Positions 1 to 7,858 of a stretch of 64,000 nt of DNA are shown here, piece by piece. A program made the translations under genes and the position numbers. Each line of letters begins with the position of its first letter. The first letter of the stretch is position 1. This DNA is from Mugil cephalus (lineage: Eukaryota; Chordata; Actinopteri; Mugiliformes; Mugilidae). Below the pieces are notes generated by a model, which did no database searches, was not told the DNA's origin, and saw only the letters and a list, made by a program, of their open reading frames with translations. The stretch lies in contig NC_061782.1 of NCBI RefSeq assembly GCF_022458985.1, positions 8,325,672-8,389,671 on the forward strand, written 5' to 3'.

Positions 1-2715
1 TTTTGTTTTTTGTGGGAAGAAAGAACCATTTGTATGTACTATGTACTACTTCAGATATCTACTCCAACTATTTATAGGTCACTTCTATTTCTTCCATTTA
101 ATTATTAAAACCCCTCTCTTTAACCATTTATCCTCTACTTGACGGCTGTTATCACCGTTAACTGTGGGTGCACTGTCACCCAAGATGGCGACCTTTTGGG
201 ATATTCGTCAATGGCAACCATTAACTCTTTTAAATCTATGGAGGCCCTACAGCGTCTAAAATAGTCTCTTAGGGGCCCCTTTATATTAACCCTGTTGCTA
301 GTTTGGACCATAGAGCGTATAAATATGGAAAATGTGTCACCACTTCCTCGCATTGGCCAAACTGACATTTTACGGAGTGGTTGGCATGGCGACTGGTAGC
401 TATTATATCCCTTACTGTATCTAAAGCATCAAATAACTAATTAAAATGAAACTTCTGCAAATAATTGACACTTGAATAAACACTGGTATTATATTAACTA
501 TATAAAATGACAGAAAGAATATTTGACTTCTATTTTAGGTTCTAGTTTGGCCCAAGTTCCATCCACTAACATAGAGGGGAGGTGGAGCTTGTGACCTATA
601 CTGCAGTCAGCCACCAGGAGCTCTACTTGTTTTGCCTTCACTTTTTAGACGTTCTGCCTTCCATCTTTATACTGCTTATGGTTTGGACTCACTTTTTATG
701 TGTGTTACCATCTTAACTTTTAGCTAATGATTTCCATGCATTCATAACTTTTTAGTTAAATATTTATTTCTACCGCTACCAACTTCTCTGCTAATCATCG
801 TGCTCCCTCCACACGTGGTGTTCAGGTGTTAGAGCTGAGCTCATATGAGCCACTTCCCAGCCTCTCTCCCTGTGATCCCTGGCAGGAGCAGAAATACCCC
901 TGGCTGGGAATCATCACTCCTGTCAATGATATTCCCATAACGTGACAATATGGACAATATGGCAGCTAATTACATCACAACACATCAAATGCAACCGCAC
1001 ACACACGCCCTGTGCTCGTCGAAGCTGGCAAGACCTTCGTCACTGTTACATAACCCATCTGCTGCCCTGCTGCAGGGTGCTGAGAATCACCTTCCAATCG
1101 GGACTGCCAGCTCCCTCAGCAGTAATGCTTGGCTTGCACCACCGCAAACCGTACCATCAGCTCTAATTGCCCGTTAAGTCTGTGCCTACAACAACTACGC
1201 GAACGTCAAATTTCCACGTTAGTCCCTAAATACGAACCCTTGCTAATATTGACTTTGAGGCCAATTTGGTGGCTGCTGCTGCCAGATGATCCAGCCGCAC
1301 GGCAGCGGAGGCCGCAGAGCAGATGCTGGCGCAGCAGCACGTCTGACGCAGATCGCAGCTGGCAGCTCTTTCTGCAGCCAGCCTGACAGGTTACATCAGT
1401 TGTACAAGCAGAAATAAAAACAAGCCTTCCGTGTATTTTCACTTTGAAATGACCTGGAGATGCTTTGGAGTTGAAAACACGCATCTTTGCCAGAGGATTT
1501 CTATTAAAAGCCTTGAATCGACTGCCAGAGTTTGGAGCTCACACAGCGCGAGTCTATAATACATCCCCTCCTGATCTGTCAACAAACTTATGAACTTTCA
1601 ATGTACTTCAGCAACTTTGGCCTTTGAAGCCCTCCTTCACTTCTTCCTAATACATATTTATTAATGAGCATTAATAAACTGTCTAAAACAAATGCCAGAT
1701 TTATTTTACCGACAGCCATGGAGGGCTTCACCTTTCCTTCCAGTTTGAACACATCTTCTCCTATAGCACTAAAACCAGAGTAACACCACTCAGGATAAAA
1801 TAAATGCACTCTCAAAAATCCACTGATGCAATTTATCCTTTACTGTAATCTGACTACACGCAGATAGAGCGCCATCATCTCGGCAACACAAAGCGTATAA
1901 TCCCCGAAACAGGACTGAAGCATATTTCTTGGGGCTCCTAAATATGAAAATAACATGGAGGCTTATCCTCGCTGTGAAAATAACAGTGAAGGAATGAAAG
2001 CTTTTTAAATATTAGAAACGAACGACAAACGAAACCAATGTCATCCTTGAAAGGCTGTTTATTTTCATTTTTTTTTTTGGTGTGTTCATGCTTCATGTGG
2101 ATGGATGAATAAAACATGAAAGGATTGAACATAGTTATGCTGTTAAATATTGATTGATTTTTCAATGAGAACAGCCTCAATTTGACAAGACAAACGCGAG
2201 GGAGGCTCACATGGCGAAAAAATGAAGGAATCAACAGGGGCTTTGGCTTTGTTTGCACCTTAATTAAAAGAAAAAATGCAGCAGCACTTGTCCTCAGGAA
2301 CGAATTAATATAAAATGTACTCATACATGAGGAACGCCTGCTGGTGTCTCTCTAAGACACAGTTAAATAAAGAGAGCTGCTTTGAGGACCGGGCGTTCTT
2401 TAACTCGGGGAGTCTTTACCGAACAATTCTCCCGCTGCGTTCCATCTCACAATCAATTATTCAGCGTGCAATCCATTTTGAGGCCGTGTGAGTAAGAAAG
2501 AAAAATGAATTGTGGGCATAAATGCATGCATGTGACACACTAACCCTCGCAGCAGCCCGGGATGCACCTCAGCTTAGGTCGACCGCGAGGCGTGTGTAGA
2601 TCCACTTAACAGCCCGGGCTGCGTAAACTGCACACGAGGTGACGTGCATAAAACTACGTCGTCAGCAAAAATAAAAAAACACAAAAGGCTGCGGGAAAAG
2701 TTTTCCTTTTCAGCA
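1..2715. other. Region 3' of ntpcr, no confirmed gene
   Basis: No convincing gene was found on either strand. The stretch contains a short DNA transposon at 309-680 and an exon-like open frame at 826-945 that I could not identify. The 3' untranslated region of ntpcr (minus strand) must lie below 2716. An AATAAA on the minus strand at 2063-2058 is the nearest clear poly(A) signal I noticed, but it is about 650 bases from the stop codon, so the transcript end is uncertain. In human, PCNX2 lies tail-to-tail with NTPCR; I could not recognise pcnx2 coding sequence here. Confidence 0.5.
309..680. mobile_element. Short non-autonomous DNA transposon (MITE)
   Basis: Imperfect terminal inverted repeats of 20 bp occur at 309-328 (catagagcgtataaatatgg) and 661-680 (reverse complement cataagcagtataaagatgg), 15 of 20 positions identical. 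The element is flanked by a perfect 8-bp direct repeat, gtttggac, at 301-308 and 681-688, as expected of a target-site duplication. An 8-bp duplication is typical of hAT-type transposons, which is an inference only. The right half (about 546-680) resembles a dispersed repeat I know from many teleost sequences. There is no coding capacity. Confidence 0.7.
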
Positions 2716-2793
2716 CTAGGTTGAAGGTTTTAAACAGTCTTGTAGCGTCGCTAAAATCTCCTGCAGGATGACATTTCTGTTCTCCTTAGACAC
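2716..2793 (-). CDS. ntpcr: ntpcr exon 5 (C-terminus and stop)
   Basis: 25 codons plus the stop codon TAG at 2718-2716. The acceptor is TTTATTTTCCCACGTAG (AG at 2795-2794). It reads VSKENRN and then a helix-like tail, matching the family C-terminus that begins VTKENRN in human. It lies 2.3 kb from exon 4, past the transposon-filled intron. Confidence 0.88.
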   Translation of the reverse strand: MSKENRNVILQEILATLQDCLKPST

Positions 2794-5700
2794 CTACGTG
2801 GGAAAATAAATAGCACAGTTAAACAATTAAATAGGCTATGATGTACAGATCAGGCATAACATTATGACCACCTTGCTAATATCGTGTAGGTTTCTCTTGG
2901 GCTTTCGAACGGTGTCTGGAAACATGATGTTGTCAGTGGGGGTGTAGGTACCAGATCTGTTCGCCCCAAGTATCCGGCACTTATGTGTTTGGAAGAGATA
3001 GCTCGATAAAGTTTTTTATTTATAACTTTTAATTTTGCACAAAACAGAAAAAATACGATGACAGCACATTACTCATAAAAAAATAAAGTGAAAAATGTCA
3101 AACTCATTTGAGTTCAATCATTCACTTGTGTATTAGGTGCAAAAGGATGTAAGAAGTTTTATCCTGAAAAAGATTAAATAAAAATACAGCTTCTATGAAT
3201 TTATCCAAAGAATAAAAGGACAAAACAAAACTGATAAGTTGCCTCGATAACAATCGCTAATTTCTCTTCCACTTCGTCCTGTTGTTCGACCAATTATAAG
3301 ATGCGACGTCAACATCCCTACGTCGTGACGTCATCTGGAAGCGCCAGATACTCAGGGCAAGCCCATCTGGTGGGGTGAGCAGATCTGGTTTTTTGTCTCC
3401 CATGGGTTGAGGGGTGAGGCCTCAGTGGATCATCCCACAGACACTTGATCAGTTTGGGATCTAGGGAATTCAGAGGCCAGGTCAACACTGTGTGTTTTTT
3501 GTATGTATCTGTGTCAGGCTGCATCCTGCCAGGGATGACTGCTGCCATCACTATAGGGTGGAGAGGCCTGGTCTGGTCTAGGTGGGTTCTACATGTCTAA
3601 GTAACATCCACTCGAATGCCAGGTCCAAACATTTCCCAGACGAACACTGGACTGTCACAAGATTGTCAACGTTATTCACTTCTCCTGTCAGGGGTCATAA
3701 TGTTATGCTTGATGATTTTATGTCACATATGAGAAAAAGCTCAGAGTCCAGTCTCCAGCCTCTCCCACCTTCAGCTAATTGGTTTTAAATACTGATTGTA
3801 TTCATCACTGGCACACGTCACTGAGGCTTCGGGAAAAGAGTTGAAGCCAGCTCAGCTTTAACATGTAGCAGTTTGACGTTGCTCTTTTGCCGCTATAGTG
3901 TGAACACAGCTTATCTCCTGACACTTTAAGCCTCGATTTAACTTAAAAAAGTGTTTATTTCTGTTGTAAATTTGGACACGTTAACATGGAAGTCTATAAA
4001 GTGGACACTGGGGGAACTTCTCATCACACTTCCGTGCTGATTCCATTTTTCAGTGCCTGCTTGGTTTTAACAAAGTCGCTTGCTGACGCGGCTGCCCACT
4101 CTACGCCGTCTCTCTCTTCAACTTAGAACTGATTTTAAGAACTTGGTTTCACTTATGAAGCATATCTGTGTCCGGCTCCGAGCTACGTGACAAAAAGGTT
4201 GACCCCGTATGAGCCAGTCCACAGTCAGACCGAGACATTCAGACCGATGCCTTATGGCTGTTACACAGTAGAGGATTGAATCCAAATGTGACAGTGCTGT
4301 TGTCATCGGTGCCCCTCGGCTTTGGAATGACCTTCCCAGTAGATAAGTGTTGCAGAAGCACTGACTTATTAAAACCCATCTATATAGACTCTTTATTATA
4401 TCCTTCTCAGTGCTTCCCCTTTATTGATTTTATATATTATTCTATACACTATATTTGCTATCTTTATATATGTTTTTTTCATCTTTACCTTCTGATCTTT
4501 CATAACATCTTTTGAACTTCACTGGCTCTTTGCTGTTACCCTGTGTTCTCATAAATTGTTATTTATCGCTACAACGATAAATAACATGAGACCCATGACA
4601 AAAGTCTAGTCCCGCATCATCTAAGCTTCTCTGAGTACAGTGTCCATTTTGAGATTATCGAACCACATGTTTGCGACACCAAATCTCTGACCTACTGGTT
4701 TATAAGTAAAATCACCGAACAGATGTTTTCAAAAACTGCTCGTACCACTTCATGACCTTTTCAGATATAACAAACTACCCCAGCATGGGGAGTATTTTGC
4801 ATGACAATGTCCATAACTGAGTCTTCCGTGATGAATCACTTTGACATTTGAGACCACCCTTTGTTGTTGAATCAGTCACGCATGATTTACAGTTAATCCG
4901 GCTGTAGGAGAGGGATAATGTAGGGTGTACCCCCTCTACGCTGGAGAGCAGACTCACAGACCCTCCTAAGAGTAAACAGTGTCCGATAGCTATTGTGTGA
5001 CTTAAAAGCCCTTAAACTGACCTAAATCTTTCTCTCTCTCTCCCCCACTCCCACCCCAAGAGCGTGTTAGCGCTTATACTCACAGTGAAGACCTTGACGT
5101 CCCTCCGGCTCCGTACCTCTTCGACCAGAGCCAGCGGTTTCCCCTTGGGGATGGGGATGGTGCCCAGGATCGTGCAGGTAGAGGTATCTAAAGTCTGTCT
5201 CACTGCCCTGATGAACGACTGGCTGAACAGCTCCATTTTCCCGATCTCGTCAATGACGAACACCTTCCTGCCGCTCCCATTTGCTGACCCGACCTGGAGA
5301 TGTAATACATGGGCATTAGGCTCGTGTAATGCACTGATGCAGGCTCGATGTTGTCAAGAAATAGACGTAAAAGCTGATAAGTGAAACGATTTTGCTATTG
5401 GTTACTCTGATAATATCATTTTAATGGTGGAAACCCAAAACAAATGTGCACTGTAGTTTTTAAAGGACAAGATAATGAGGTAATGTATTCAGTGATTCAG
5501 CAAAACAAAATATAAACAAAAAGTTTTCGGTGATAAAAACTAGAGAACATGAGTGAATCCTCACATGTTAAAAGCCATAACCAACAGTACTGATTCTCCC
5601 AATCAACTGGTTGATCGTCAGACTGATACAACACTAAAATCTACTTTCAATGATATGTTACAGGTAAACACAGGGGTTAAGCTCATTCTGTTAATGTCTC

Positions 5701-6852
5701 ATAAAAGCGGAGCACGCGGCATGACAGAAGATTACATTCAAAAGCTGACCTGCTGTGATCGCTAAGAACCTTTTAAGTGAGATGAAAGTGGGACATGTGC
5801 CGCCAAGGCGCAGACACCTTCCTTTACATGTGTAGGCGTCACTCCAGGCCCACTTTACATGCCGGATTAATCACGGTCAGCGACAGCCAGACGGCACCGT
5901 GAACACTAAAAACGTCACTGTGGAATTTATGTGTTCGCAAGCTTCCAATTATTCCATCAATTCTGAGAGAATCAAAGGTTTGATGATTTGTAAGTGGTGG
6001 GGAAGGAGGGGTAGTTTTATGCTTCTGTGATCCATTGATGAGGTTTCAGCGGCTGCCGTCTTACGTTTCTGAAGAGGGGGAGAGCCAGATTTTCAAACGA
6101 GGGCAAGTCAACCACATACTGTCCGACCGTGTACTCCCTCCTGCCCTGAGACACGCCAGCGCCGTCCCTTCGAGTTCAAAATGAAGTGTGGGTGAGTCAA
6201 AATGAAGTGATAAAACAGAGCAGGTAGTGTAGATTTGGACAGGGTGACAACCCTGCTACCTGATTCTGGACAGGTGGCCTCGCTCTCCTGTCACTGTGAC
6301 GACATCAAAGCCCACTCTCCGACCTCCCTCCCTGACCTCCTCTGTGTAAAACCCTTCCACTCCCACTCCCGATGACACTAAGGCCTCACAGGCTTTCTGG
6401 ACCAGAGTGGTTTTCCCCACACCTGTAAACAAAACAACCGAGAGTTTCAGACAACTGCAGTGTCACAGTTTTACACCAGAGTACATCAGCTTACTGTGAT
6501 GACGTGCTTGCACATGCATTTGGTGATAAGACTGTCTTTATTTCTTTACTGATGCTCTCTGACAGCCTGCTACACTAACTAATAGACAGTATGTGGACAG
6601 GAATGAGTGACTAGGAAACGTGCAAAACCCTTTTAATTTTCTGAATGACTCATACGGGACTGTTACTAAATTATCAAAACACATAGCTTAGCTAAACGAG
6701 CTAACTTTCATTAAATTATATAACGTCAACGTTTCAACACTCTTTCTTGGGACTCTGGGTTCAGATGTCTGCCTTTACAGACACGATACCTTCATGGGCA
6801 CTCAGAGTTAACTGTTACCTGGAGGTCCTGTCAGAAAAACGTGTTTGAACAT
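2716..6852 (-). CDS. ntpcr: Nucleoside-triphosphatase, cancer-related (NTPCR/THEP1 family), five exons
   Basis: A small soluble P-loop nucleoside triphosphatase. The human protein hydrolyses ATP, GTP and other NTPs slowly and resembles bacterial THEP1; its cellular role is not settled. The CDS was assembled by hand as join(6852..6819, 6422..6260, 6167..6065, 5293..5084, 2793..2716) on the minus strand: 34+163+103+210+78 = 588 nt, or 195 residues (human about 190). Every junction has GT-AG ends and the phases close. Walker A GPPGVGKT is at residues 9-16, split between exons 1 and 2. Walker B VFVIDE is at 111-116, followed by IGKMEL, and the conserved PKGKPLALVEE lies in exon 4. The ATG at 6852-6850 has G at -3. 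The exon 3 acceptor has a weak pyrimidine tract and is the least certain junction. The last intron (2.3 kb) is full of transposon sequence. Gene order next to map10 and sipa1l2 supports orthology. Confidence 0.93.
2844..3716 (+). mobile_element. Tc1/mariner-derived MITE, copy 1, interrupted by a second element
   Basis: The left end carries atcaggcataacattatgac and the right end its inverted form (around 3692-3716). The left end sits at a TA dinucleotide. The interior shares with the copies at 16150 and 37755 the blocks ggtgtctggaaa, a run around cccacagacacttgatcag, gaggccaggtcaacac, and one ending in ctaagtaacatccac. It is interrupted at about 2950-3371 by another element. There is no intact transposase frame, so this is an internally deleted Tc1-like derivative. 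Confidence 0.85.
2950..3371. mobile_element. Second short DNA transposon nested inside MITE copy 1
   Basis: This segment is absent from the two sister MITE copies. Its ends form imperfect inverted repeats of about 33 bp: 2950-2982, starting accagatctgttcgcccc, and 3339-3371, whose reverse complement starts accagatgggcttgccct. No clean target-site duplication adjoins these ends. An 8-bp repeat cagatctg occurs at 2952-2959 and 3380-3387, but the first copy falls inside the inverted repeat, so the exact boundaries are open. Confidence 0.65.
4090..4556 (+). mobile_element. Degenerate LINE 3' end (reverse-transcriptase ORF C-terminus and tail)
   Basis: The order of motifs matches the C-terminal region of a non-LTR retrotransposon ORF common in teleosts. 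A line resembling LDFKNLVSLMKHICVRLRAT occurs near 4127-4190, then VDPV*ASPQSD, and then SVPLGFGMTFP near 4306-4345, which corresponds to the usual APRLWN-LP block. A TTLLKP-like SFK-LLKTH equivalent and an AT-rich tail follow. It carries frameshifts and stop codons. The clade is uncertain (L2/CR1-like or RTE-like). It is antisense to ntpcr. Confidence 0.55.
5084..5293 (-). CDS. ntpcr: ntpcr exon 4 (Walker B exon)
   Basis: 70 codons in phase 0. The acceptor is CATCTCCAG (AG at 5295-5294) and the donor is ACT|GTGAGT (GT at 5083-5082). Encodes Walker B VFVIDE, IGKMELFSQSFIRAVRQTL and the PKGKPLALVEE segment, all close to the mammalian protein. Confidence 0.95.
6065..6167 (-). CDS. ntpcr: ntpcr exon 3
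   Basis: Encodes a short linker and then the conserved block EYTVGQYVVDLPSFENLALP. The donor is AAC|GTAAGA at 6064. The acceptor (AG at 6169-6168) was chosen because it restores the phase and gives a linker within two residues of the human length, but its pyrimidine tract is poor, so the 5' edge could move by a few codons. Confidence 0.82.
6260..6422 (-). CDS. ntpcr: ntpcr exon 2
   Basis: Starts after the acceptor TTTACAG (AG at 6424-6423) and ends before GTAGC (GT at 6259-6258). It encodes the rest of Walker A (GVGKTT) and the conserved GFYTEEVREGGRRVGFDVVT segment. The exon ends in phase 2. The following intron is only 92 bp. Confidence 0.92.
6819..6852 (-). CDS. ntpcr: ntpcr exon 1 (start codon and first half of the P-loop)
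   Basis: Encodes residues 1-11 plus one base of codon 12 (MFKHVFLTGPP). The donor is CCAG|GTAAC, with GT at 6818-6817. The phase-1 intron cuts the Walker A motif, and exon 2 restores GVGKTT in frame. Confidence 0.92.
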
Positions 6853-7723
6853 TGCCGTCCAGACCGTGCACCATGCTGCAGCAGCGCTTCCGTACACAGC
6901 GAGATGACGCATGCGCAGTAAAGTAATAGACGTTATTGTGGAAAACTTTATGTTTTCGGGAATTTGTCACCTGATTCTGTTTGTTCGGACACTGTAAAAT
7001 ACAAATTAGGTATATTTTAATCTATTAATTGATATTTTCCTTTTTAGAAAATCACCTATTAAATTGCTTATGTCGTTTTAATATGGGAAACAAGACCTGG
7101 TATAAGAATAAGTGGCATTGAGATTAGTATGTATGTTATGCATCAGGAGTGAAAATCTCACCATGCTGAATGGAAAGATTCGATTATTGCACTAATTTAG
7201 AAAACACGACACTAAATATGACATTAAACTTTTAACTGTATTTAGTTTCATTTGTATGTGTATTCTTCCTCACATCCCTGCCTTGTCATTGTATAATAAT
7301 ATTACTCAGCATTTAAAATTGGATTTAAAATCCTAATCTGAAAAGGAACAACTAAATAAAGCTGACCAAGTGTAAAGCTGGAGTTAAAGTGAAATATTGC
7401 CAAGCGGTTATGTGCCGTTGTGTAGTTGTATTATGCAAAATGCACCACACCCTGTATAAGGGGGACCACATAGCTGTCTGTGTTTTGCTAATCAAATAAT
7501 ATTCAGTAACAAATGCAAAGTAACAGGTGGCCTTTAAAGAAAATAGCCTGGAGCGCCTCTAAAAGCTCCAGAGATTTTCAATAACATACTTACTGGAAAT
7601 GGGGGCTTACAAGTTAAATGATTTGCATAGACTGCGCATAGGGAGATTTTATCTAGTAGACTGGCAAAAAAGAAAAGAGAGACTGAGACAGAAAATAGTC
7701 ACAACATGTCCTTAAAAATGCTC
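6853..7723. promoter_or_regulatory. ntpcr 5' region and ntpcr-map10 intergenic spacer
   Basis: The ntpcr promoter is expected just above 6852. At 6906-6917 there is gacgcatgcgca, one base from the NRF1 consensus palindrome, a common element of housekeeping promoters without a TATA box. No TATA box is evident. The rest of the spacer up to the map10 poly(A) signal is AT-rich and shows no feature I can support. Confidence 0.45.
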
Positions 7724-7729
7724 TTTATT
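7724..7729 (-). terminator. Candidate map10 poly(A) signal
   Basis: AATAAA on the minus strand, about 130 bases beyond the map10 stop codon at 7859. It is the first canonical hexamer downstream of the stop that I found. Confidence 0.5.
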
Positions 7730-7858
7730 AAAAGAATACATAAGCAAAACAAGTTACCTAATTAGAAGTTGTCCCAACTGCTTAAAAGTGTATAGTTAAA
7801 GCTCATCTGTGTCACTTGATTATAGAAATGTGGTAATGCAATAATGTGAATTATGTCT

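Larger units (their letters stand above)
2794..5083 (-). other. ntpcr intron 4, rich in transposon sequence
   Basis: About half of this 2.3-kb intron is recognisable mobile DNA: a Tc1-like MITE with a nested insertion (2844-3716) and a LINE 3' remnant in antisense orientation to ntpcr (about 4090-4556). The remaining stretches, 3717-4089 and 4586-5083, show nothing I can name. The other ntpcr introns are 92-771 bp. Confidence 0.75.

Noticed and set aside
1..2715. pcnx2 3' exon, expected here by human synteny
   Set aside because: No frame in this stretch could be matched to a pecanex C-terminus; the 826-945 frame is reported only as an unidentified candidate.
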